Positions 1 through 8,577 of a stretch of 64,000 nt of DNA are shown piece by piece. The position numbers and the translations under genes are program-made. The notes under the pieces were generated by a model. The model saw only the letters and a list, made by a program, of their open reading frames with translations. It was not told the origin of the DNA and did not search any database. Each line of letters starts with the position of its first letter. The stretch's first letter is position 1. Origin of the DNA: an uncultured bacterium (GTDB lineage: Bacteria; Verrucomicrobiota; Verrucomicrobiia; CAIQCK01); the NCBI GenBank assembly GCA_903870275.1, contig CAIQCK010000107.1:1-64000 (forward strand). Reading direction: 5' to 3'.

Positions 1-649
1 CAAGTCGGAGCTGCACATGAGCCAGGACGGCCCGAAGCTGCCGGTGCGGTTGTTGTGGAAACAGTTGATCGCCGAGACGCAGCCGAAGATGGTGATCACC
101 ACGGGCACGGCGGGCGGCATCGGCGGCGGGGTGGTGCTGGGGGACGTGATCATCGGCAAGGCGGTGCGGTTCGATTGCATCCGGTCGTTCAAGAACGCGG
201 CGTTTCACAACGGGTATTATCATTGTTCGCCGGTGAGCCGGAAGTATTTGAAAAGCGCGGCCAAGACCCTGATGGGCACCGTGAAGAGCCAACTGCCGGC
301 CAGCCCGCGCGCGCCGAAGATCTTCTACGGCGACTGGGAGCAGGTGCGGCCGATCAATGTGGTGACGACGGACTTTTTCGCGTTCGACGACACGACGAAT
401 TATTACGGGCTGCAAGGGCGCGGCAGCGCGGTGGAGATGGGCGACGCGGTGTTGGGGCTGGCGATCAACGATCTCGGCCGGGGCGCGCCGCGTTGGACGG
501 CAATCCGCAACGCCTCCGACCCGCAAATGGACGGCGCTCAACCGCTAGCCGACCAGACGAAAACCGCCGCGCAGATCTACGAGAAATACGGCTACTGGAC
601 AACGGTGTGCAGCGCGATAGCCACCTGGGCGGTGATCGCGGGGGAGTGA
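1..649 (+). CDS. Nucleoside phosphorylase superfamily protein (5' end outside window)
   Basis: The frame is open from the left edge, so the ATG at 17 is probably internal and the gene starts upstream. The visible part carries a glycine-rich stretch (TTGTAGGIGGG), a VEMGDAVLG segment and a late RNASDPQ segment. Together these match the phosphate/ribose-binding loop, the nucleoside-binding Glu-Met pair and the catalytic Asp region of the purine/uridine phosphorylase and MTA/SAH nucleosidase superfamily. The substrate cannot be told from this fragment. The final 20 residues are hydrophobic and could be a helix packing on the core. It is followed after 90 bases by the first sulfatase and does not obviously belong to that locus. 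Confidence 0.7.
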   Translation, partial: KSELHMSQDGPKLPVRLLWKQLIAETQPKMVITTGTAGGIGGGVVLGDVIIGKAVRFDCIRSFKNAAFHNGYYHCSPVSRKYLKSAAKTLMGTVKSQLPASPRAPKIFYGDWEQVRPINVVTTDFFAFDDTTNYYGLQGRGSAVEMGDAVLGLAINDLGRGAPRWTAIRNASDPQMDGAQPLADQTKTAAQIYEKYGYWTTVCSAIATWAVIAGE

Positions 650-739
650 CGGGGAAACGCGAAACGGGGGAAAGGGAAACGTGGAAGGGGATTTTCTTAT
701 GGCGCGGGGCTGGCTTCTGCTGGCACGCTGCCGGTTGCT

Positions 740-2134
740 ATGAAAAAGCCCCATGTTTTCATCCTCGCGCTTTGTTCCCTCTTGTGCAGCACGCTTCACG
801 CGGCAGATGCGGCGAAGCCCAACGTCCTCCTCATCGTCACCGACGACCAGGGCGCGGCGGACGCGGGCTGCTACGGCGCGAAGGATTTGGTGACGCCCGC
901 CATGGATTCGCTCGCGGCGCGCGGGGTGCGGTTCACGCAATTCTACTCGGGCGCGCCGGTCTGCTCGCCGTCGCGCGCGTGTTTGCTCACGGGGCGCTAT
1001 CCGCTGCGCGCGGGACTGGTCGGCAACGCCGCGTCCCTGCCCGGCGGTGAGGGCATGCCGACGGAACAAGTCACCATCGCCGAGATGCTCAAGGCGGCCG
1101 GCTACGCCACCGCGCACATCGGCAAATGGCACCTCGGGTTCAAGCCCGACCAGATGCCGAACGGCCAGGGGTTCGATTACTCGTTCGGTCACATGGGCGG
1201 CTGCATTGACAACTTCTCGCACTTCTTTTACTGGCAGGGGCCGAACCGTCACGATCTCTATCGCAACGGCAAAGAGGTGTTTTATCCGGGCCGGTTCTTC
1301 GGCGACCTGATGGTCGAAGAGGCGTCGCGCTTCCTCGAACAAAACCGCGCGGGGCCGTTCTTCGTCTATTTCGCGTTGAACGAGCCGCATTATCCGTATC
1401 AGGGCGACGTGAAGTGGCTGGAGCGTTTCAAGGACCTGCCGTATCCGCGCAACCTCTACGCCGCCTTTCTGTCCACGTGCGACGAGCGCATCGGCGCGCT
1501 GCTGAAGAAAGTGGACGACCTCGGCCTGCGCGAGCGGACGCTCATCGCCTTCCAGTCCGACAACGGGCACTCGACGGAGGAGCGCGCGCACTTCGGCGGC
1601 GGCAGCGCCGGCGTGTATCGCGGCGCGAAGTTCAGCCTGTTCGAGGGCGGCATCCGGCTGCCGGGCATGATCTCGTGGCCCGGCCACCTGCCCGAAGGCG
1701 CGGTGCGCGGGCAGATGGTCCACGCGAGCGACTGGATGCCGACGATCGCGGAACTCTGCGGCGCGCGGCTGCTCAACGAGGACATTGACGGCAAGAGCCT
1801 CGTGCCGGTGATTCGTTCCGCCGACGCGCCGTCGCCGCACGAGGTGTTGTATTGGCACGTCGGCCGCGGGCGCAACGCGGAGTGGGCGGTGCGGCAGGGC
1901 GACTGGAAATTGATCTGCAACAATCAGGAGACTTACGGCGATAAGCTGGGCGCTGAAGACAAGAAGCTGTTTCTCTCGAATCTCGCGACGGACATTTCCG
2001 AAAAGCAAAACCTGGCGGCGGAGCATCCCGACGTGGTGCAGCGGTTGTTGAAGCTGCGCCAGGATTGGATCAGCGCGCACCCGGAACCCGCCGTCGTCCT
2101 GCCCTCGCGCGACAAGGCCGGCAACGAAAAATAG
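740..2134 (+). CDS. Secreted S1-family sulfatase
   Basis: The 464-residue product begins with a Sec signal peptide (cleavage likely near residue 20-22). The sulfatase core follows: paired metal-binding Asp at 35-36 (TDDQG), the formylglycine signature CSPSRA with Cys75 to be converted to formylglycine, an HIGKWHLG motif around 127-133, and Asp274-Asn275 (SDNGH) as further metal ligands. Length is normal for S1 arylsulfatases. It should hydrolyse sulfate esters of a glycan in the periplasm or outside the cell; the exact linkage is not readable. It opens a plus-strand run in which the next gene starts 16 bases after its stop. No formylglycine-generating enzyme is in the window. Confidence 0.93.
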   Translation: MKKPHVFILALCSLLCSTLHAADAAKPNVLLIVTDDQGAADAGCYGAKDLVTPAMDSLAARGVRFTQFYSGAPVCSPSRACLLTGRYPLRAGLVGNAASLPGGEGMPTEQVTIAEMLKAAGYATAHIGKWHLGFKPDQMPNGQGFDYSFGHMGGCIDNFSHFFYWQGPNRHDLYRNGKEVFYPGRFFGDLMVEEASRFLEQNRAGPFFVYFALNEPHYPYQGDVKWLERFKDLPYPRNLYAAFLSTCDERIGALLKKVDDLGLRERTLIAFQSDNGHSTEERAHFGGGSAGVYRGAKFSLFEGGIRLPGMISWPGHLPEGAVRGQMVHASDWMPTIAELCGARLLNEDIDGKSLVPVIRSADAPSPHEVLYWHVGRGRNAEWAVRQGDWKLICNNQETYGDKLGAEDKKLFLSNLATDISEKQNLAAEHPDVVQRLLKLRQDWISAHPEPAVVLPSRDKAGNEK

Positions 2135-2150
2135 CCACCCGAAATCACCG

Positions 2151-5100
2151 ATGAGAATTCATTTCGCACTCGCCGCGGCCCTCGTCCTCTCATGCCACAT
2201 CGCGCCCGGAGCCGAGCCGGTCATGGACGTCTATGTCAGCACGGGCGACAATCATTTCCTCGGTTCATCACTGCCGATTGATTCGCAGGCCAGTATTGAA
2301 GCGACGTTCGACCTCTTCAAGAACGTCAACCACGCGCGCCGCATCTATTGGCGCGGTCTGGAGGAGGCGTGCTGGATTTCCACCATGCATGCGCGGCCCG
2401 AAAACCCGCGCTACTACTCACTCTGGACATGGATGCAATGGCTCTACGCGAACGTCAAACCGGACGAGCTTGCCGTGAAGGCCGCGCGCGCGCGCGGCAT
2501 GGAGATCTGGGGCATGGGAACCTTGTGGGACTGGGGATCGCCGGCGGACACACCCACCTTCAACGACTACCCCTTCCCGTTTGAATCCAAGCTCAAGCTC
2601 GAACACCCCGAGTGGGCGCCGGCGGACAAACACGGCGCGCGCCGGCAGGGCGGCCCGATCGAGCTGGCCTATCCCGCAGCGCGCAAAGCCCTTGTGAACC
2701 TCACGGTGAGCGAGACGCTCAAGGCCGGTTACGACGGCATCTGCTTCCTCACGTATGTAGAGAACTACTCACTGCGGTTCCAGGATGAGTTCGGTTACAG
2801 CGATCCCATCGTCGAGGATTTCAAAAAGCAGTTCAAGCTGGACCTCCGCGCGGAGCCGTTCCGCCGCGGCGCTTCGCGCGAAGACTGGCTGCGGCTGCGT
2901 GGCAGCTACATCACCGCCTTCCTGCGCGAATTGAAGGCCGAACTCGACAAGCACAAGATCAAGCTTGGCATGGTGGTGAACTCGAACGATCCGCGCCGGC
3001 CGCAATCGTGGAACGTGCCGGAGCTCGTGTTGACCGCGGGCAGCCACCACATGGGCGTGGACACTTGGGTGCGCGAAGGCCTTGTGGACGAGTTGATCAT
3101 CTACGGGAACAACAGTGGCGCGTCGCAATTGAAGACGCTGGAGGACATGCGTTTTCTGGCTCGCGGCACCAAGGCGGAGGTCAGTGTGATGACGTCCGGC
3201 CCGTTCCGGGAGATGTGGCAGCCTTTTCAAGCCAAGGGCATGCCCACGCTGCTGGCCGTGAGCGACGACGCGCAGCATCTGGAGCGCGGCTTTGTGCCGG
3301 AGCAGACGGCCGAAGCGTTGAAGAGCCAGGACGTGAGTCAAAGGATGCGCGCTTTGCAACAGTGCATTGCCGGCACGCTCAAGCTGGATGAAACAGCCAT
3401 CGCCGCCGCCACCCGCTCGTCGAACCTGATTGAGCGCCGTCTCGCGCTTCAGGCCCTCGGCAAGTCGAAGACGGCGGACCTCAAGCCCTTGCTGGCCGGT
3501 TTGAACGACGAAGAAAACGGCGTGCGTTGTGCCGCCGCGCTGGCGCTGGCCGACCGCAGAGACCCCGCTGCCTGTCAGGCCCTGTTGCAGGCCGCGGAGC
3601 GAAACGGCAACCACATGCTGCGCGAGTGCGTGATCATCGGGTTGCGCCGGTTGTCGCCGCTGCCCACGGCGGAACTCACCGAAGCGGCGCTGCACTCGAA
3701 GAGCGAGCAGGTGCGCGAGGTGGCCATGCGCACGCTCCAGGTTCACGCCAAACCCGAACTGTTGCCTGTGTTCAGGGAAGGTCTGCGTGACAAGGCCCGG
3801 TTCCCGCGATTCGCTGCGGTCGAGGCACTGGGCAACGTGGCCCACAACACGGAGGCCGTCGAACTGCTCATCGTCACCTTGAACGACAAGGATTCCACCG
3901 TCGCCAATCGCGCCGCCGTGTCGCTGGGCAAGCTGGCCGCGCTCAAGCAGGCCGAGATCGAGCCGCTGCGCGCGAAAATTCTGGCCGCGCTGACGGCCGC
4001 TTTCGAAAAACACAGCGACGCGAAACGCGACGACGCGGACTGGGGCTGGCGTCCCATCGGCAATGCGATGCTGGATTGCGGCGACGAAGGCACCGCCGCG
4101 CTCCGCCGGATGCGCGATCAACGCACCGACCTGCGTCTGGCTGAACTCGCCTGGCGGGTCGTTGATTTGCCGCAACGGTCTCACGCCTTCAGCGTCGTCA
4201 GCCCGGAGGAGAACGAAGCCGCGATGAGGCACAGGCCGCAGCACGGGCGCGATATCCGCATCGGCGCTGATGTGAAAACCATCCGCGACGCCATCAAACT
4301 GGCGCAGCCCGGCGACACGATCCACTTGCAACCCATCGTCTATCACGACTACGCCGGTTTCTATGCCAAGCAAGGTGCGCCCGGACGGCCGATCACGCTC
4401 GACGGCCACGGCGCGACCCTCGAAGGCTCCGACCCGCTCGACCCGGCGAAGTGGAAGGAAATGTCGCCCGGGCTTTTCGCCAATGACGATTTGGTGCCCG
4501 CCCGCAATTTGGATGATGCGGTGCTGGTCCGCTGGTTTTTCCTTTGGGATGGAAAAATGAATCTCATGGGACGCACGTCGAAGGGCAAAAAAGCGCCGTT
4601 CAAAAAACTGGAAGACTTGCAGCCCGGCGAATGGACTTTTGTGGAAGACAAATCCCACGAACAGCCGGGTTCCAAACGGATCGCCGGCACGTTTTATGTG
4701 AAGATTCCGGCGAGACAAAAGCTCGCCGACGCGCACATCTGCGCGCCGGTGCGCAGCGCGGGTGTGCAGATGAGCGGCGACAACGCGCATCTCGTCATCA
4801 GGAACCTCACTTGCACGCATCCCTACAACGACGGTTTCAACATCCACGGCGACTGCCGCGACGTCGTCTTCGAGAACATCCGCGCCATCGAGTGTGGCGA
4901 CGACGGCATCAGCGCGCACGAGTCGGCGGAGTATCGCGTGGACGGCCTCGTTTCTATCGGCAACAGCACCGGCATCACCGACACCGTCGCGGCGCACACG
5001 AGTTACAACCACGTCTTCATCGCCGGCTGCCACGCCTACGATTTGTATTTCCTGAACAACGGTCGCTACAAGGTCGGGAACGCCGTCGTGCTGTCGTCGT

Positions 5101-5405
5101 CGGAGCATCCGTTGACGGTGAGCGCGCGCGACGGCGAGCATTGCGAGTTGAGCCTCGACAACGTTCTCATCCGCCGCCTCGGCAAGCCCGAACCAGCGCT
5201 AGTGCAGAAAAATACCGTGCTGCGTGCGAAGCGCTTCACGTTGGAAAACACAGAGATGCTCATGCCCGGCGCGGTGACATTCGAGGACTGCCTCATCAAT
5301 GGCAAAGCCAAACCCGACGGCTCGAAGGCGACGGGCGCAGACAAGGCCAAGCTCATCAAAGAGGTCGTTCCGCCGGAATATCAATCGCAGTTCACCCAGC
5401 CATGA
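2151..5405 (+). CDS. Secreted three-domain protein: TIM-barrel-like, HEAT repeats, beta-helix
   Basis: The 1084-residue protein starts with a signal peptide (first 20 or so residues). Residues about 25-380 look like a glycosidase-type TIM barrel (GHL10/alpha-amylase-like, based on alternating strand/helix segments and aromatic-rich loops such as GMGTLWDWG); I see no decisive catalytic pair. Residues about 390-690 are HEAT repeats (for example RRLALQALGKSKTADLKPLL). Residues about 700-1084 resemble a right-handed parallel beta-helix, with turns such as LVIRNLTCTHPYNDGFNIHG and VVFENIRAIECGDDGISAHE. Such helices are common in polysaccharide lyases and epimerases. The stop codon overlaps the next start (ATGA), implying translational coupling. 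The function is likely glycan processing, but no reaction can be named. Confidence 0.75.
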   Translation: MRIHFALAAALVLSCHIAPGAEPVMDVYVSTGDNHFLGSSLPIDSQASIEATFDLFKNVNHARRIYWRGLEEACWISTMHARPENPRYYSLWTWMQWLYANVKPDELAVKAARARGMEIWGMGTLWDWGSPADTPTFNDYPFPFESKLKLEHPEWAPADKHGARRQGGPIELAYPAARKALVNLTVSETLKAGYDGICFLTYVENYSLRFQDEFGYSDPIVEDFKKQFKLDLRAEPFRRGASREDWLRLRGSYITAFLRELKAELDKHKIKLGMVVNSNDPRRPQSWNVPELVLTAGSHHMGVDTWVREGLVDELIIYGNNSGASQLKTLEDMRFLARGTKAEVSVMTSGPFREMWQPFQAKGMPTLLAVSDDAQHLERGFVPEQTAEALKSQDVSQRMRALQQCIAGTLKLDETAIAAATRSSNLIERRLALQALGKSKTADLKPLLAGLNDEENGVRCAAALALADRRDPAACQALLQAAERNGNHMLRECVIIGLRRLSPLPTAELTEAALHSKSEQVREVAMRTLQVHAKPELLPVFREGLRDKARFPRFAAVEALGNVAHNTEAVELLIVTLNDKDSTVANRAAVSLGKLAALKQAEIEPLRAKILAALTAAFEKHSDAKRDDADWGWRPIGNAMLDCGDEGTAALRRMRDQRTDLRLAELAWRVVDLPQRSHAFSVVSPEENEAAMRHRPQHGRDIRIGADVKTIRDAIKLAQPGDTIHLQPIVYHDYAGFYAKQGAPGRPITLDGHGATLEGSDPLDPAKWKEMSPGLFANDDLVPARNLDDAVLVRWFFLWDGKMNLMGRTSKGKKAPFKKLEDLQPGEWTFVEDKSHEQPGSKRIAGTFYVKIPARQKLADAHICAPVRSAGVQMSGDNAHLVIRNLTCTHPYNDGFNIHGDCRDVVFENIRAIECGDDGISAHESAEYRVDGLVSIGNSTGITDTVAAHTSYNHVFIAGCHAYDLYFLNNGRYKVGNAVVLSSSEHPLTVSARDGEHCELSLDNVLIRRLGKPEPALVQKNTVLRAKRFTLENTEMLMPGAVTFEDCLINGKAKPDGSKATGADKAKLIKEVVPPEYQSQFTQP

Positions 5406-7048
5406 ACAAATCCCTCGCGTCGTTGGTTGTGCTGGTTTTTGCTCTGAGCGCTGCCAGTCGCGGCCCTCTCACGTTCGCGGCGACCTCGGCGCAGGACGCG
5501 TCGTGGCAGGCGATGTATGACGGGACTTTTGCTCGCGGCGTCACCGGCTGGTCGTCGGAATTGACGCGGTCGGAGAAGACGCAGGAGGGCTTGCGCGTGG
5601 CGGATCCTTCCACGCAGAAAGGAAGCGGGCGGTTTTACCACCTGGACTGGCACGTGGACCCCGCGCTGGGCGCGACGGTGGAGACGCGGTTGAAGGCCGT
5701 TTCATGCTCGGCGCCCTGGGGCGTGGCGCTGTTGGTGGCGGACGGCGTGCATGAGGAAGGGGTGACATTCTTTTCCGACAAAATCGTGCTCGCTTCCGCG
5801 GGACTGAGCGCGCCTTTCGACGCGGCGCACGCCTACCACACCTATCGTGTTCAAATAAACGGCTCAGACATCAAGGTCTGGGCCGATGAAAAATTGTTGC
5901 TCGACGGCGCAGGCAAGTTCACGGCCGAGGCCAATCACAACCGCAATCAAATCGGCTTTGGCTGCGCCAGTTCGGCGGCCACGGGCGAGGCGGTCTGGCA
6001 ATGGGTGCGGTTTCAAGGCGGCAGGATCGAACCACCCCTTGCCGGCAAGCCGGATGTGGCTGGCCTGGACGTGCGAATCGGCGAAACACAGACCATCATC
6101 CCTGGCGGCCAGTACATCAGCATGTTCAAGTTCAACGACGGCGGCCTTGCCGTCGGCAACAAGCGTTCGAGCGACGCCGGCAGGACGTGGAAAAGCGCGC
6201 ACCCTTTTCACGTCGGCGCGTTTCAATTCCCCGATGGCGAGATTGTCCAGCTTGGCTTCCGCACGACAAAAACCAATCGTGACGGCTGGTTTTCCGGCGA
6301 CCTGGCCCGCTCTACCGACAATGGCCTGACCTTGAAAAAAGAAACCGCTGCCATCCTCATTCCCGAAGGCGCCGGCGGAACGGGCGATGACGGCAGCCAG
6401 TTTCAAGGTCCGGTGGCCGATCACGCCATCGTGCAACTTCGCGACGGTAGCTTGCTGGCCGGCATGTATGGCCAGTTCAAAACCGACCGTGTGCTCGTGC
6501 CAACCATGCCCGTGAAATGGCAGTGCTTCAAATATCGCACATTCGTGGTGCGTTCCACCGACCGCGGCCGGACTTGGGAATATCTCGCCACCGTCGCCTA
6601 CGATCCCGGCATTGGCTTGGAGAGTTTTTGCGAACCGGACCTGTTGACCCTGCCGAACGGCGACATCTTGTGCTTCATGCGCACGGGCGGCAGCGGCGGC
6701 AGGTTCACGCCGCTTTACTTGAGCCGGTCGAAAGACGACGGCAAGACATGGTCGCAACCCGAACCGGTTGCGGACCGGGGCGTGTGGCCGAATTCCTGCC
6801 GCATGAAAAACGGCGTCCTCGTTTGCACCTACGGCCGGCCCGGCAACTGGCTGATGTTCAGCCTGGACGACAGCCGCACATGGAAGGGCCATTTTTGTTT
6901 CTACGACCGCGGAACGACGAGCTACAATTCCGTCGAGGAAATAGAACCCGACACGTTGCTGGTCGTGTATGACGGTCAATTCCTTGACGACAACGGCAAT
7001 CTGACGCGCGGGGTACTGGGAACCCGCCTGACCGTCAAACGACGATAA
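5402..7048 (+). CDS. Secreted sialidase-like (BNR/Asp-box) beta-propeller protein
   Basis: I start it at the ATG overlapping the previous stop, because a hydrophobic signal peptide follows directly; the frame is open further upstream but that part is a shadow of the previous gene. The 548-residue product has an N-terminal concanavalin-like sandwich (about residues 30-200) and a propeller with several Asp-boxes: SDAGRTWKS, STDNGLTLK, STDRGRTWEY, SKDDGKTWSQ and SLDDSRTWKG. A late motif (ESFCEPDLLTLPNGDIL) supplies the acidic residues typical of exo-sialidase folds. It could be a sialidase or a related exo-hydrolase. It sits between the fusion protein and another propeller, two bases from the latter. 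Confidence 0.8.
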   Translation: MNKSLASLVVLVFALSAASRGPLTFAATSAQDASWQAMYDGTFARGVTGWSSELTRSEKTQEGLRVADPSTQKGSGRFYHLDWHVDPALGATVETRLKAVSCSAPWGVALLVADGVHEEGVTFFSDKIVLASAGLSAPFDAAHAYHTYRVQINGSDIKVWADEKLLLDGAGKFTAEANHNRNQIGFGCASSAATGEAVWQWVRFQGGRIEPPLAGKPDVAGLDVRIGETQTIIPGGQYISMFKFNDGGLAVGNKRSSDAGRTWKSAHPFHVGAFQFPDGEIVQLGFRTTKTNRDGWFSGDLARSTDNGLTLKKETAAILIPEGAGGTGDDGSQFQGPVADHAIVQLRDGSLLAGMYGQFKTDRVLVPTMPVKWQCFKYRTFVVRSTDRGRTWEYLATVAYDPGIGLESFCEPDLLTLPNGDILCFMRTGGSGGRFTPLYLSRSKDDGKTWSQPEPVADRGVWPNSCRMKNGVLVCTYGRPGNWLMFSLDDSRTWKGHFCFYDRGTTSYNSVEEIEPDTLLVVYDGQFLDDNGNLTRGVLGTRLTVKRR

Positions 7049-7050
7049 AC

Positions 7051-8577
7051 ATGCAACACTCCACATTCCTTGTCGCCGCCTTCAGTCTCTGCGCGATCGG
7101 TTGCTGGGCGGCGCAGCCATCGGAACGCGTCTTCTTCGCCTTCGACGACGAATCCATTCCCTGGCGCAGCAACCTGAAACTCACCATGGTCGCGGCGGAC
7201 AAACATCCCGCCAATCCCGTGCTGCGGCGCGGCCCGGAAGGCGCGCCGGACCACGGCCACGCCGTCATGTATGGCAGCGTGCTGCGCGTCGGCGGAAAAT
7301 TCCGCATGTGGTATCTCGGCATGTCGCAGACAAAAATCGAGAAAGGCCAGGCGCCCGGCTACTGGCGACCGATGTGCTACGCGGAGAGCGATGACGGCGT
7401 GCATTGGGTGAAGCCGGAGTTGGGACTCGTCGAGTTCAACGGCTCGAAGCAAAACAACATCTGCCTCATCGAAGGCGAGCCATTCTCGTTCACGCGCGTG
7501 GATGATTTCCTCACGGTGTTGCACGAGCCGGAGGAGCCGGATCCGTCGCGGCGCTACAAGTGCGCGTTCATCGCGCATGTGCCGTTCGACGAGGTGCGGG
7601 GCGGCCGCAGCCCGATCGGCCCGAACGAAAAACGCTGGGGCTCCTTCGTGTGCGCCACGAGCGCCGACGGCTTGCGGTGGAAGGTGGTTGGCGACCGTCC
7701 GATGAACGCGGGCGGCGAGCGGTTCGAGGTCAGCGGCCTGTATCGCTTCGGCGGCTTTTACTACGCGAGCGGCCAGTTGCTTTCGCCGTGGCTGTTCCGG
7801 CCCGACGGCGGCGACATTGGCCGCGCGATGCGCGTGTATCGCAGCGCGGACTTTGTGCATTGGGATCCAACCACCGCCTTAGGTTTTGCGCGCCCCGGTC
7901 AACTCATCGCGCAGCCTTTGCCGGGCCAGCAGACGCACATGGGCGCGGGCGTCTGGAATCGCGGCAACGTCCTGATCGGCATCTACGGCCAGTGGCAGGA
8001 CGCGCCGGAGCGCCCGCCGAAGGGCGCGAAATCGCACTTGCTGGGCACGCGCGTGGATCTCGGTTTCATTGTCAGCAACGACGGCATCCATTGGCGCGAG
8101 CCGGCGCCCGATTTCAAAATCATCGCGCGCGGCAAGGAGGGCGAATGGGACAGCATCGCGTTGCTGCAAGCCCACGCCTTCGCGAACGTGGGCGAGCAGA
8201 CTTGCCTTTGGTACTCGCACTGGGACTGCGACGGGGAGTTTCGGAATCAAGACATCGGTCTTGCCACGTTGCGTCGCGACGGTTTTGGATGCCTTAGCGC
8301 GATCAAGAGCGATGCGCCGGCGGCTTGTGAGACGGCGTTCTTTGACTCGGGCAAAAATGCAAAACTGTTTATCAACGCCACCGGCGTCAGTGTTGCATCG
8401 CCGCTGAAAATCGAACTGCTCGACGAAAAACTCAAGGTCATCAACAGTGCGAGCGTCACCGAGTCAGAGACCCGCGTCCATGTCATGCCGCTGCCGAAAG
8501 GGCGCATTGCCGTGCGCGTCTCGTTCGCCCGAGGCGGCGCCGCGAGACTTTACGCGATCTACGTCTCACCCCAATGA
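7051..8577 (+). CDS. Secreted five-bladed beta-propeller glycosidase-like protein
   Basis: The 508-residue product carries a signal peptide ending near Ala20-Ala21. The rest has the pattern of GH32/GH43/GH130-type propellers: repeated FRMWYLGM, YAESDDGVHWVKPELG, FIVSNDGIHWREP and similar blade motifs, where an Asp or Asn-Asp-Gly-x-x-W strand closes each blade. PVC genomes have many such proteins annotated only as hypothetical. No catalytic triad can be assigned with confidence. It begins two bases after the sialidase-like gene and its stop overlaps the start of the lyase gene (ATGA), so it is almost certainly co-translated with the polysaccharide-degrading set. Confidence 0.75.
   Translation: MQHSTFLVAAFSLCAIGCWAAQPSERVFFAFDDESIPWRSNLKLTMVAADKHPANPVLRRGPEGAPDHGHAVMYGSVLRVGGKFRMWYLGMSQTKIEKGQAPGYWRPMCYAESDDGVHWVKPELGLVEFNGSKQNNICLIEGEPFSFTRVDDFLTVLHEPEEPDPSRRYKCAFIAHVPFDEVRGGRSPIGPNEKRWGSFVCATSADGLRWKVVGDRPMNAGGERFEVSGLYRFGGFYYASGQLLSPWLFRPDGGDIGRAMRVYRSADFVHWDPTTALGFARPGQLIAQPLPGQQTHMGAGVWNRGNVLIGIYGQWQDAPERPPKGAKSHLLGTRVDLGFIVSNDGIHWREPAPDFKIIARGKEGEWDSIALLQAHAFANVGEQTCLWYSHWDCDGEFRNQDIGLATLRRDGFGCLSAIKSDAPAACETAFFDSGKNAKLFINATGVSVASPLKIELLDEKLKVINSASVTESETRVHVMPLPKGRIAVRVSFARGGAARLYAIYVSPQ

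Noticed and set aside
545..2080. Long open frame on the minus strand opposite the first sulfatase
   Set aside because: It is Arg/His/Val-rich with no recognisable domain, and overlaps a gene with full sulfatase motifs. High GC keeps the antisense frame open. The same applies to the minus-strand frames at 2769-5141, 11886-13340, 13256-14761, 14908-16404, 45718-47358 and others.
4544..5401. Upstream extension of the sialidase-like gene at 5402
   Set aside because: The added part is a shadow of the fusion-protein gene; the signal peptide starts at 5402.
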